A stretch of 38,552 nt of DNA from Bacteroidaceae bacterium (GTDB taxonomy: Bacteria; Bacteroidota; Bacteroidia; Bacteroidales; Bacteroidaceae), in the NCBI GenBank assembly GCA_017535725.1, contig JAFXTO010000062.1:1-38552 (forward strand), read 5' to 3'. The notes under the pieces are model-generated. The model made no database searches. It was given only the letters and a program-made list of their open reading frames with translations, and was not told the DNA's origin. A program made the position numbers and the translations under genes. Positions 26,123 through 34,501 of the stretch are shown here, in pieces. Position 1 is the first letter of the stretch, and each line of letters starts with the position of its first letter.

Positions 26123-29100
26123 TTAGAAATCAAATGATAGTTGTAACGATTCGGCGTGGGTATTATTCCCTGAGGCGTTTACCCGCTCCACTTTTCCACT
26201 ATATACAAACCAGAGGAATCCTTCCACATGGGCCTGGGGCGACATCGAAGAGAGAAGTTGCATGTAGCCGCGTACCTGCTCATCATATTCCTGACGACGG
26301 ACGCCAAACTTGAAGTCCACGATGACAATACGCAGCCCGTCAGGACTAATCATCACGCGGTCAGGACGATGGACCTGAGGAACTCCGTCCGCATCCAGAC
26401 TGACGATGGAACATTCGTTGAAGAGTTGCCAATGGGGCTGAAACCAGTCTCTGACCAGCGGATTACGCAAGCCTTGTCGCACCCACTTTTCCATATGCGC
26501 ACGAGGAACAGCAACCTCGGTGCCGTCGGCTGCGGTACGGGAAATGAGTCCCTGCCGCTCGAAGTTGTCGAGAACGGCATCCACATCGTCTTCGACACGA
26601 ATACTCTGCAGCACCCGATGGAGCAGCCTTCCTGTCTCGAGGAAACGGCGACGGGTGAGTTCCTCTTCCGGAGGAGCCTCTTCCCCACCCTGTTCGGCCA
26701 TGAAACGAGCCGACTGGTTGCTCTGGCGGAAGGTGACACTGAGGTCGTAGGACTGCATCTCCACCGCCTGCGGCTCAGGATTGGGCGACATTCGGTTCTC
26801 CTCTTCATGCTTGCTGGCGGAGAACTCAGTCACCGGTTGACCTACGTAGTAGATCCCTTCGGCAATGCAAGGAGCCACATTGGATACCACACAGGCGATG
26901 AGGTCGCCCACACTCCTACTGTCGCGGTTGAGGTCCGTGCCGACACACCATATTAAAAGGTTCGCACGCGCACGCGTGAAACCAACGTACAGCGCGTTGA
27001 GTTCATCCATGCGACTGAGCAGATGTGCTTCGGCGTAGTCATTGGCAAAGACTGACTTGGACGTGACTTTGGAGGTCGGGGTGATGGGCAGCAACTGCAT
27101 GGCTGCGTAGGGTTCTTCCGTAGGCGAACACCAGAGTAGGTTGCCCGGATGGTCGCGCTCGAGGTCCCAGGTGCAGAACGGCATCAAAACGGTGTGGAAC
27201 TCCAGTCCCTTGGACTTATGAATCGTCAGAATACGGATTCCATCAACCTCACCGGCAGGTACGGCCTGATTGCACAAGCGCTCGTCCCAGTAGCTTAGGA
27301 AAGACTGGATATCAGCCGATTCGCCTCGCAAGTAATCACTGACGGCATCGAAGAAACCGAAGAGATAGGCTTCCTGACCAGAGAAACGATGGAGGTCCAG
27401 GAGGTTATAGAGTTGTTCGAGCAGTTCGTAGAGAGGAACGAAGCGCAGTTCTGAACGACGTTCTGTCAGCAACTGAACGTCCACTCCGTTCTCTTCCAGG
27501 AAATAGCGAGGCATCGGATTCTCCTCTTCGACCAGGAAGCGCAAGGCGTTGATGAGCAAGACGACGGGCTGACAGGAAGAAAGCAGGAAAGCCTCATCGG
27601 AAATAACGGCAGGCATTTCCGGAATCTCGGCAAAAGCGCGCACGATGGTTTCGCATTCGGAATTGTTGCGCACCAGGATAGCCATCGCTTGATAGGGCAA
27701 GCCGTCGGCATGCAACTGGAGGACAGTCTGACAGAATTCATCGAGGACAACGGGTTCCCAGGCCTCGCGGCTGTGATAGTCCTTGCTACTGAGTACCCTC
27801 ACCCTGACATGTCCAGTATTTTCCTTGGAGCCCGGAGTCTTCTGGGCGACATCGCTGTAGGCAGTAGCGAAGAATCCAGGCAGGTTCAGCAGCGTTTCCT
27901 CCGTGGTGGAAACGCGTTCGAGTTCTTGAACAGCCTTCGTGAAGAAATCATTATTGAAGTCCACAACACGACGCATACTTCTGTAGTTCGTGTCCAGGTT
28001 CTCGACCTGCGGTGCCGGAATCACGTTCTTCTCTATTTGTCCCAGCGTTCGCCAGTCGCCTCCGCGCCACCGATAGATACTCTGCTTGACGTCCCCCACG
28101 ATGAGGTTACGTCCTCCACGCGAGTAGCTTTCGAGCAACAACGTGCGGAAATTCTCCCACTGCAGACGGGAGGTATCCTGGAACTCGTCGATCATCACAT
28201 GGTGCAACAGGGCACCGATTTTCTCGAAGACGAAAGGAGCATCAGAGTCGCCCACCATCCGGTTCAGCAAGATGGGGGTCTTAGCCAAATTGAAGCGGGA
28301 GGTCTCGGCGTTGATTTCCGCCACTTCCCGGTCGATAAAGTCCAGAAGGAAAAGCGGCTTGATATGAGCCAGCACCAGACGCGCACTGTTGTAGGCGCTC
28401 TGTAAATCCTTCAGGTTATCCAGGAACTCCGCAAGGATACCGCTGATGGTGTCTGCCGCATCCATGAGGTCTGAACGGCTCATGTCAGCACGGCGCACCA
28501 TCTTCAGCGGGTCGTCGGCCCATTTCTGCAGGGTTTCCGTAGGTTCCATGGAGGCGACATCCCCTGCTTTCAGCCTTTCAATCATCCCGCCTAATATGCG
28601 CTGGCCATTGGAGAAATCGTCGCAGGATAACCCGCTCTGCGTCAGGGCGTCCTCGATTTGCTGGGCATAACCCTGCAGGGTTGCTACCGCGTCTTGCTCC
28701 TGAGTTTTCAGTTCCTTGATGAAACTGCGCACGAAAGCCCCATCACTGAGCACCTGACGAAGCTGGTCGCCACGTCGAAGGTATTCTTCGTTGAAGATGG
28801 CTCGTCCGAACTCCTTCACCCTGTGGGTGACGTCCCAGCGCTGGTTCATTTCTATCTGATCCCGCACCAGACTCATCAACCAGTCGAGTACCACCGGTTC
28901 GTCCTGCAATCGATAGACGATTCGGTCGACAGCCTTCGAGAGTACTTCGGAATCATTGATTTCCACCTGCAAGTTGGCGGTTAGTCCCAACTCATGGGCC
29001 AGCCCTCTCAGGATAGTCTGGAAGAAGGAATCAATAGTCCCAACGCGGAAGTGACTATAGTCATGCAGAATCTGGTGCAGCGCTTCTCCGCATCGCCTGC

Positions 29101-29383
29101 GGATTTCCGCTTCCTGCGTCGGGGCATCGGGTTCTCCGCGAAGGGAGTCCACGAGTTTGTCGTAATAGACCTGACTCGACGGCAGTCCGTGGGCGATTCC
29201 GAACAACTGGGTGAGAATGCGGTCCTTCATCTCACTCGTGGCCTTGTTCGTGAAGGTGACAGCGAGGATGTGGTTGTACTCATCGCCTCCCGGAGAAAGG
29301 ACGAGTAGTTTGATGTACTCAACAGCAAGAGTAAATGTCTTGCCGGAACCGGCTGACGCTTTATAGACTTTCAGGGGATTCAT
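26123..29383 (-). CDS. addA: AddA-like UvrD/Rep helicase with C-terminal nuclease
   Basis: 1086 residues, superfamily 1 helicase. Walker A is ASAGSGKT (residues 9-16), Walker B MIDEFQDTS, then VGDVKQSIYRWRGG, LTIHKSKGLEF (motif V region) and YVGFTRARANLLIW (motif VI). The C-terminal PD-(D/E)XK nuclease is seen in GRLLHRVLQ, VIVDFKFG and EQVRGYMQLL. This is the AddA/RecB-type architecture for double-strand break processing. It is separated by 6 bp from addB and by 7 bp from the lipoprotein gene upstream, so the three are almost surely co-transcribed. Confidence 0.92.
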   Translation of the reverse strand: MNPLKVYKASAGSGKTFTLAVEYIKLLVLSPGGDEYNHILAVTFTNKATSEMKDRILTQLFGIAHGLPSSQVYYDKLVDSLRGEPDAPTQEAEIRRRCGEALHQILHDYSHFRVGTIDSFFQTILRGLAHELGLTANLQVEINDSEVLSKAVDRIVYRLQDEPVVLDWLMSLVRDQIEMNQRWDVTHRVKEFGRAIFNEEYLRRGDQLRQVLSDGAFVRSFIKELKTQEQDAVATLQGYAQQIEDALTQSGLSCDDFSNGQRILGGMIERLKAGDVASMEPTETLQKWADDPLKMVRRADMSRSDLMDAADTISGILAEFLDNLKDLQSAYNSARLVLAHIKPLFLLDFIDREVAEINAETSRFNLAKTPILLNRMVGDSDAPFVFEKIGALLHHVMIDEFQDTSRLQWENFRTLLLESYSRGGRNLIVGDVKQSIYRWRGGDWRTLGQIEKNVIPAPQVENLDTNYRSMRRVVDFNNDFFTKAVQELERVSTTEETLLNLPGFFATAYSDVAQKTPGSKENTGHVRVRVLSSKDYHSREAWEPVVLDEFCQTVLQLHADGLPYQAMAILVRNNSECETIVRAFAEIPEMPAVISDEAFLLSSCQPVVLLINALRFLVEEENPMPRYFLEENGVDVQLLTERRSELRFVPLYELLEQLYNLLDLHRFSGQEAYLFGFFDAVSDYLRGESADIQSFLSYWDERLCNQAVPAGEVDGIRILTIHKSKGLEFHTVLMPFCTWDLERDHPGNLLWCSPTEEPYAAMQLLPITPTSKVTSKSVFANDYAEAHLLSRMDELNALYVGFTRARANLLIWCVGTDLNRDSRSVGDLIACVVSNVAPCIAEGIYYVGQPVTEFSASKHEEENRMSPNPEPQAVEMQSYDLSVTFRQSNQSARFMAEQGGEEAPPEEELTRRRFLETGRLLHRVLQSIRVEDDVDAVLDNFERQGLISRTAADGTEVAVPRAHMEKWVRQGLRNPLVRDWFQPHWQLFNECSIVSLDADGVPQVHRPDRVMISPDGLRIVIVDFKFGVRRQEYDEQVRGYMQLLSSMSPQAHVEGFLWFVYSGKVERVNASGNNTHAESLQLSFDF

Positions 29384-29390
29384 GTTTATA

Positions 29391-30215
29391 TCAATATTCT
29401 GACAAGTTCATTTGAAGTTGACCATCGTACCTGACAAGGAGGTCTACGACATAGCAACTGGCACCATTGGGCTGGCAGATGGTGACATTGAAATGGAAAC
29501 CTTCGTGGTCTGTAACACCGAATTCTGTGTTGGAGAGGAGGGCTCCTTCAAGAAATGCCTCAGGCACGAGTTCCTGAAAATCAGACTTGATGAAGTCGTG
29601 GGAGAAGAGGCTGTTGCGGCCTTGGAAAACGCTCACGTGGATGATGTTGTCGAAATAGACGTTCTCCGTGGCCAAGCCCTCGTCGGTGTAGGTGGTCTGA
29701 TAGACGCGGTAGCGCGTTGGATTCACCTTAATATATAAATGGTATCGCTCGTTGGAAGGTGAGAAGACCACCGTGTCACGACTGACCTCCTCGTTCATCA
29801 GCAGGGGAGCGTACTCCCTCTGCTCTGCAAAGAAATACAGCGAGTCCAGTGGGCTTTCGGAACGATGAAACGTGATGACCTCTCCTGCTAAGGATTTGTA
29901 GCTCAGGACGTATTCACCCTGCTTGACGATGGGATAGCGGACCGTGTCGGCAGTAAACAGGTACAGGGTGTCCTCGTAGATGGCAAAGCGAACAGGCAAC
30001 ACCGTTGAGTCGGGATAAAAGATGCTATCGCCCTCCACACGACAGACCACGGTCTCCGTCTCGCTGTCCAACCAGATTCCAGACAGAAGACGCATGGCCA
30101 GCGTGTCGGCCTGTGGAGTTAATTCAGCTTCAGAGGACGCAGTGGACGGACCAATGCAGGAGGCCATGGAAAGCACCAAAAAGGAGGTAAGAAAGATGGT
30201 ATAAGATGGCTTCAT
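29391..30215 (-). CDS. DUF4738-type lipoprotein
   Basis: 274 residues. The leader has a lipobox (LSMASC, Cys about residue 19), so it is a predicted lipoprotein. The rest is beta-rich with no catalytic motif I recognise; length and sequence style match the Bacteroidetes DUF4738 family of unknown function. It is the first gene after a consensus promoter and is followed 7 bp later by the AddA-like gene. The link to DNA repair is probably only transcriptional. Confidence 0.8.
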   Translation of the reverse strand: MKPSYTIFLTSFLVLSMASCIGPSTASSEAELTPQADTLAMRLLSGIWLDSETETVVCRVEGDSIFYPDSTVLPVRFAIYEDTLYLFTADTVRYPIVKQGEYVLSYKSLAGEVITFHRSESPLDSLYFFAEQREYAPLLMNEEVSRDTVVFSPSNERYHLYIKVNPTRYRVYQTTYTDEGLATENVYFDNIIHVSVFQGRNSLFSHDFIKSDFQELVPEAFLEGALLSNTEFGVTDHEGFHFNVTICQPNGASCYVVDLLVRYDGQLQMNLSEY

Positions 30216-30282
30216 AGATAAATTTGCGTAAATGGGGACAGAAAAGGGATTATTTCAATCTCGATTCCTTCTTTTTATGGTG

Positions 30283-30313
30283 CAAAAGTAGGAGAATTTG
30301 CCGAAAACTCAAA
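30283..30313 (-). promoter_or_regulatory. Consensus Bacteroidetes promoter for the lipoprotein-addAB operon
   Basis: On the - strand TTTG (30313-30310) is followed after 19 bp by TACTTTTG (30290-30283), matching the primary sigma consensus TTTG-N19/21-TAnnTTTG. It is 68 bp upstream of the lipoprotein start. Confidence 0.72.
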
Positions 30314-30374
30314 GCCAAAGACAAAATAGTTGCTTTTTTTTCTGTTTTTCTTCGCATTTATGGCAAAAAAACTA

Positions 30375-30382
30375 TACCTTTG
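30375..30382 (+). promoter_or_regulatory. -7 element (TACCTTTG) just before the HU/SPOR gene
   Basis: TACCTTTG lies only 6 bp before the ATG at 30389. TTCG at 30351-30354, with a 20-bp spacer, is a one-mismatch -33 box. With the usual start-site distance the transcript would begin at or next to the start codon. The region is divergent from the - strand promoter at 30283. Confidence 0.55.
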
Positions 30383-30388
30383 CCCCCG

Positions 30389-31552
30389 ATGAACGAACTT
30401 TCACGACATATTGAACGCCTTCTTTTGAGCCACGATTGCGTGGTTGTTCCCCAGTTTGGCGGTTTCGTCACAATGGGCACCAGTGCCCAGCGGGAGGAAG
30501 CCGAACAATTGTTCTTTCCACCCATCCGCATCGTGCGTTTCAATCCGGATCTCACGGAAGACGATGGACTGCTAACGTCAACCGTACGGGAGCTTCACCA
30601 TTGCTCTACGAGCGAGGCCAAGCGTCACATCCTGCGCCTGGTGCTCAACTTGCGCCAGCAGTTGCTTTCCGATGGCCAGATGGACTTCGGCTCCATTGGC
30701 GTATTTCAGCAAGACGAGGACGGTCGCGTCAGTTTCTCACCTTGTCAGGCTGGTGTTACCACCCCCTGGCTCTTCGGACTCGATGCGTTTCCTATGTCTA
30801 AATTGACTGTTGCTCAGCGCAATGAGCATCGCAAGGATCCACTTCGCGGTGGCGCATCTCGCGACCAGAGGGATTCCCAGACCATCACGCTCCACATCAG
30901 TAAGCGCGGTCTGAAGAACACCATAGCCGCAGCCGCCATCATCGTGCTCTGCGCCCTCTTCTCGTCGCCATTCAACGAATCCTCGCAGACCTCTAATCAA
31001 GCCTCCATCCTGCCGCCCGAATCCGCTGTAGTGGCCACCCCTCCTTCCACCCCCTCCTCCAGCAACTCCCCCTCCCTCCCCTCCTCTTCCTCCAGCTCCC
31101 TCTCCACCCCTTCCTCCAGCTCCCCCTCCACCTCTTCACCTTCCTCCAGCTCCCTCTCCACCCCTTCCTCCAGCTCCCCCTCCACCCCCTCCGCTCTTGC
31201 GCCATCGGCCCTCCATAATATCCCTGTTCTCGGCGGTTCGTCCGTCGAGCCCTCCTCCTCCTCCACCCCAACCACCGCTCCAGCCACCCCCCAAGCCTCC
31301 CCAGCACCCGAGAGCACCCCCGCTGGCAATTTCTGCATCGTGCTCTCCAGCCATGTGAGCATGAAGAATGCCAACAACTTTGTAAAAACGCTGAGAGAGA
31401 GGGGCTTGACCAAAGCACGAGTGTTTAATAATGGTAGGGTAAACCGCGTCATTATCGACGGTTTCGACACGGAGGCCGAGGCCGTAGCTAAAAACGTGGA
31501 ACTGCACCACGCCAACCGCGAATATGCCTCCAGCTGGGTCATGGCCTTATGA
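30389..31552 (+). CDS. HU-CCDC81/SPOR membrane protein
   Basis: 387 residues. The open frame begins earlier, but ATG 30389 gives the family N-terminus MNELSRHIERLLLSHDCVVVPQ. Two HU-like modules (~1-60 and ~60-115) form the HU-CCDC81 region. One membrane segment (~178-196, IAAAAIIVLCALF) follows, then a Ser/Pro-rich linker (~204-312) and a C-terminal SPOR domain (~314-387). SPOR domains bind denuded peptidoglycan; HU folds often bind DNA. The topology suggests a cytoplasmic HU part and a periplasmic SPOR part. The linker is encoded by tandem repeats and includes an in-frame copy of a hairpin repeat. The stop overlaps the next start (ATGA). Confidence 0.88.
   Translation: MNELSRHIERLLLSHDCVVVPQFGGFVTMGTSAQREEAEQLFFPPIRIVRFNPDLTEDDGLLTSTVRELHHCSTSEAKRHILRLVLNLRQQLLSDGQMDFGSIGVFQQDEDGRVSFSPCQAGVTTPWLFGLDAFPMSKLTVAQRNEHRKDPLRGGASRDQRDSQTITLHISKRGLKNTIAAAAIIVLCALFSSPFNESSQTSNQASILPPESAVVATPPSTPSSSNSPSLPSSSSSSLSTPSSSSPSTSSPSSSSLSTPSSSSPSTPSALAPSALHNIPVLGGSSVEPSSSSTPTTAPATPQASPAPESTPAGNFCIVLSSHVSMKNANNFVKTLRERGLTKARVFNNGRVNRVIIDGFDTEAEAVAKNVELHHANREYASSWVMAL
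31087..31194 (+). repeat. 54-bp tandem repeat in the Ser/Pro linker
   Basis: Two copies of a 54-bp unit (31087-31140 and 31141-31194) each contain two sub-repeats starting TTCCTCCAGCTCCC. The period is 18 codons, so copy-number changes keep the reading frame. Confidence 0.85.
31221..31254 (+). repeat. 34-nt hairpin repeat, copy inside the HU/SPOR coding region
   Basis: It matches the reverse complement of 21976-22009 with two differences. One falls in the stem and leaves a G-U pair, so the RNA hairpin is kept. In frame it encodes part of PVLGGSSVEPS in the linker. Confidence 0.8.
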
Positions 31553-32127
31553 AGAGAGTTCGATGCCCAAAGTGTAACAAACACATCACCTTTGACGAAA
31601 CCCACTATGCGGATGGTCAGACCCTCGTCTTCGAGTGTCCAGACTGTCATCGTCAATTCGGCATCCGCATTGGAGTCTCACAGCTCCTGACCACCCGCAA
31701 GGAAGAGAAACGCAACCCTACCACCCAGGAAGCCGTTGCCGAACAGGACTGCGGCCGACTGCTCGTTGTGGAGAATGTCTTCCACTATCGCCAGGAGTTG
31801 CAACTGCAGCTGGGCGACAACATCATTGGACGCCACGTCCACGGAAGCCAGGCCACCCTCCCGATAGAGACTCGGGACCCCAGCGTAGATACAACCCACT
31901 GCATCATCAACGTCCGACAAGACCGCCAGGGAAATTTCATTTATACCCTGCGCGATGCCAGCACAGACGGAACAGGGACGTTTGTAGCCCTGCGACTGCT
32001 GGCCCCCGGCGAGCGTTTGCGGATTGACGACGGCACAATCATCACCATCGGAGCCACGACACTCATCCTCCGCGCCGCAGGGTGCGAAGACGAAGAGACC
32101 ACGGCCGAAAGCCGACAAACGAAATGA
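31549..32127 (+). CDS. Zinc-ribbon/FHA domain protein
   Basis: 192 residues. An N-terminal zinc ribbon (CPKC...CPDC, residues ~6-35) resembles MJ0042-type fingers. Residues ~95-180 form an FHA domain (IIGRHVHGSQATLP...DPSVDTTHCIINV...DASTDGTGTFV), which binds phosphothreonine peptides. Its ATG overlaps the stop of the HU/SPOR gene by four bases, so the two are translationally coupled and may act together. No kinase is encoded nearby. Partner and role are unknown. Confidence 0.82.
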   Translation: MKRVRCPKCNKHITFDETHYADGQTLVFECPDCHRQFGIRIGVSQLLTTRKEEKRNPTTQEAVAEQDCGRLLVVENVFHYRQELQLQLGDNIIGRHVHGSQATLPIETRDPSVDTTHCIINVRQDRQGNFIYTLRDASTDGTGTFVALRLLAPGERLRIDDGTIITIGATTLILRAAGCEDEETTAESRQTK

Positions 32128-32233
32128 CAGCAAAGAGTGCGGATTTCGCAGGTTTAGGGTGGAAAACGAGGGCGGTTGCAGGATTTTTGTGAAATAATGG
32201 GGCGAAAAGGTCGCGTGCGCGCATACTTTTTAT

Positions 32234-32241
32234 TATCTTTG
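32234..32241 (+). promoter_or_regulatory. Probable -7 element (TATCTTTG) of the his genes
   Basis: TATCTTTG lies 19 bp before the hisH ATG in a 133-bp gap. No clear TTTG box is found at the right spacing. Just upstream (about 32211-32223) is an alternating GC-rich stretch, CGCGTGCGCGCAT. No leader peptide with consecutive His codons was found. Confidence 0.5.
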
Positions 32242-32260
32242 CGCCCAAAATTGTAAAGAA

Positions 32261-32845
32261 ATGAAAGTCGCAATCGTCAAATACAACGCCGGAAACATCT
32301 ATTCCGTCGTCCATTCAATGAAGCGTTTAGGCGTGGAGCCGGTGGTGACGGATGATGTCCCCACACTTCGCTCTGCCGACCGCGTGTTGTTCCCCGGACA
32401 GGGAGAGGCGCGTCAGGCAATTGGATACCTGCGTGAACATGGACTCGACGAGGTCATCCGCTCGCTGACGCAGCCAGTGCTGGGAATCTGCATCGGACAG
32501 CAGCTGATGTGTCGGCACTCCGAGGAGGGAGACACGGACTGTCTGGGAATCTTCCCTGTGGACGTCCTGAAGTTCCGACCCACACGCCACGAGGACAAAG
32601 TGCCTCACATGGGGTGGAATATGATCAATAGTACCGCCGCAGGCAATTTTGTTGACAACTCCTTCGTCTATTTCGTCCACAGCTTCTACGTCCCTGTCTG
32701 CGAATTCACCACTGCAGTGACGGACTACATCGTTCCCTTCAGCGCTGCCCTGCATCGCGACAACTTCTATGCCACCCAATTCCACCCAGAGAAGAGCGGA
32801 GCCGTGGGCGAAGAGATTCTCCGGAAGTTCATAGAAAACCCGTAG
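32261..32845 (+). CDS. hisH: Imidazole glycerol phosphate synthase, glutaminase subunit
   Basis: 194 residues, class I glutamine amidotransferase. It supplies ammonia to HisF in histidine biosynthesis. The nucleophile Cys is in GICIGQQLM, preceded by the PGQGEA oxyanion-strand region, and the His-Glu pair is in FHPEKSG. The ATG at 32261 follows a TATCTTTG element. It is the first of four his genes; hisG, hisD, hisC and hisB are not in the window. Confidence 0.96.
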   Translation: MKVAIVKYNAGNIYSVVHSMKRLGVEPVVTDDVPTLRSADRVLFPGQGEARQAIGYLREHGLDEVIRSLTQPVLGICIGQQLMCRHSEEGDTDCLGIFPVDVLKFRPTRHEDKVPHMGWNMINSTAAGNFVDNSFVYFVHSFYVPVCEFTTAVTDYIVPFSAALHRDNFYATQFHPEKSGAVGEEILRKFIENP

Positions 32846-32860
32846 TGAATCAACATCTCG

Positions 32861-32892
32861 TTTATCTATTAATCTATTAACCCGTTAATCCA
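32861..32892 (+). repeat. Four-unit octamer array before hisA
   Basis: TTTATCTA, TTAATCTA, TTAACCCG and TTAATCCA follow one another without gaps. The array ends 3 nt before the hisA ATG and fills most of the 50-bp hisH-hisA spacer. Confidence 0.8.
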
Positions 32893-32895
32893 CAA

Positions 32896-33636
32896 ATGGA
32901 ATTAGTTCCTGCAATAGATATCATCGACGGTCGCCTGGTGCGCCTGACCAAGGGCGACTATGCGACACAGAAAGTGTATGCCGAAGACCCCGTGGAGGTG
33001 GCTCAGCAGATGGAGGCAATGGGGTTCAGGCGGTTGCATGTCGTAGACCTCGATGGAGCACGCTCCAAGCACGTAGTAAACCTCGATGTGCTGCGCGGTA
33101 TCACGACGAAGACTCGTCTCGTGGTAGACTTCGGCGGAGGCGTCAAGAGTGAAGACGACCTGCGCAAGGTGTTGGATGCGGGCGCACAGATGGTCACAGT
33201 AGGAAGCATCGCCGCTACCAACCGCGAGCTGGTGCTTCAGTGGCTGGAAGAATTCGGAGCAGAACATATAGTACTGGGCGCTGATGTTCGCAACGGACTC
33301 ATCAGCATCAACGGATGGAAAGAGGAGAGTGCGCTACAACTGATGCCCTTCCTCGAAGCATATCTCACAGCAGGCATCCGCCACGTCCTATGCACAGAAA
33401 TCAGCAAGGACGGCATGTTGCAAGGACCCGCCACCCCACTCTACCGCGACATCATGCAGGCCCACCCCGAATGCCGCCTCATCGCTTCGGGAGGAATCAG
33501 CAGCATCGAAGATATCAGACAGCTCGACGAAGCCGGAGTCCCCGCAGTCGTATTCGGAAAAGCAATCTACGAAGGAAGAATAGACCTGAAGGAGCTCATC
33601 CAAGAATTCCCGCAAGATCTCGAAACATCGAAATAA
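32896..33636 (+). CDS. hisA: Phosphoribosylformimino-AICAR-phosphate isomerase
   Basis: 246 residues, TIM-barrel isomerase of histidine biosynthesis (ProFAR to PRFAR). The N-terminal Asp is in VPAIDIIDGRLVRL and the second catalytic Asp in LCTEISKDGMLQGP. LVVDFGGGVKSEDD and ASGGISS are phosphate-binding loops. Its last codons (ETSK and stop) already fall within the octamer array that continues into the spacer to hisF. Confidence 0.96.
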   Translation: MELVPAIDIIDGRLVRLTKGDYATQKVYAEDPVEVAQQMEAMGFRRLHVVDLDGARSKHVVNLDVLRGITTKTRLVVDFGGGVKSEDDLRKVLDAGAQMVTVGSIAATNRELVLQWLEEFGAEHIVLGADVRNGLISINGWKEESALQLMPFLEAYLTAGIRHVLCTEISKDGMLQGPATPLYRDIMQAHPECRLIASGGISSIEDIRQLDEAGVPAVVFGKAIYEGRIDLKELIQEFPQDLETSK

Positions 33637-33732
33637 CGAAACCCCGAAATCTCGAAATAACGATATAACGATATAACGAAATAACGAAATCCCGATTTAT
33701 CGAAATCCCGATATCCCGAATTATCGAAAAAA
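33621..33732 (+). repeat. 14-unit octamer array (CGANNNNN) between hisA and hisF
   Basis: Fourteen units of exactly 8 bp follow each other without a gap, each starting CGA (for example CGAAATAA, CGATATAA, CGAAATCC). Only the last five positions vary. It begins in the hisA 3' end and stops 10 nt before the hisF GTG. Confidence 0.92.
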
Positions 33733-33742
33733 CTCAAAACAA

Positions 33743-34501
33743 GTGTTAGCAAAACGCATCATACCCTGCTTAGACGTCAAGGACGGCGAAACCGTCAAGG
33801 GCACCAACTTCGTGAACCTGCGTTCGGCAGGCGACCCCGTGGAACTGGGCAAACTATATAGCGACCAAGGCGCCGACGAGCTGGCTTTCCTGGACATCAC
33901 CGCTTCGCACGAAGGGCGCAAGACCTTCACCAATATGGTTAGCCGGGTGGCAGCTACCGTGAACATTCCATTCACCGTGGGTGGTGGTATCGGAGAACTC
34001 AAGGACGTTGACCGCCTGCTCAACGCCGGAGCCGACAAGGTGAGCGTGAACAGCGCCGCCCTCCGCCGACCGGAACTGATAGACGAAATCACCAACCACT
34101 TCGGTTCGCAGGTGTGTGTGGTCGCTATCGACGCTCGGCAGGACGAAAGCGGCCGCTGGACCTGCTACCTCAACGGAGGACGAATCCCCACTGACCGTTC
34201 GCTCTTCGAATGGGCACACGAGGCTCAGGAACGTGGAGCAGGAGAAATACTGTTCACCTCCATGAACCACGACGGCGTGAAGGCGGGATTTGCCAACGAA
34301 GCCCTGCGTCGTCTCTCCGATGAACTCTGCATCCCAATCATCGCCTCTGGAGGAGCCGGATGCATGGAACATTTCCGCGACACCTTCCTGCTCGGTCACT
34401 CTGATGCAGCCCTCGCGGCATCCGTCTTTCACTTCGGAGAAATTGGCATACCCGAACTTAAACACTACTTAAAATCAGAAGGTATCACTATTAGACTATG
34501 A
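33743..34501 (+). CDS. hisF: Imidazole glycerol phosphate synthase, cyclase subunit
   Basis: 252 residues, TIM barrel partner of HisH that makes imidazole glycerol phosphate and [20 protein letters not shown] at the start carries the catalytic Asp; [13 protein letters not shown] carries the second. The start is a GTG at 33743, fixed by the conserved N-terminus. It is preceded by the octamer array. The stop overlaps the hisIE start (ATGA). Confidence 0.97.
   Translation: MLAKRIIPCLDVKDGETVKGTNFVNLRSAGDPVELGKLYSDQGADELAFLDITASHEGRKTFTNMVSRVAATVNIPFTVGGGIGELKDVDRLLNAGADKVSVNSAALRRPELIDEITNHFGSQVCVVAIDARQDESGRWTCYLNGGRIPTDRSLFEWAHEAQERGAGEILFTSMNHDGVKAGFANEALRRLSDELCIPIIASGGAGCMEHFRDTFLLGHSDAALAASVFHFGEIGIPELKHYLKSEGITIRL

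Noticed and set aside
33567-33752. A - strand ORF with a repeated Tyr/Phe/Arg peptide across the hisA-hisF gap
   Set aside because: The repeated peptide simply translates the octamer array.
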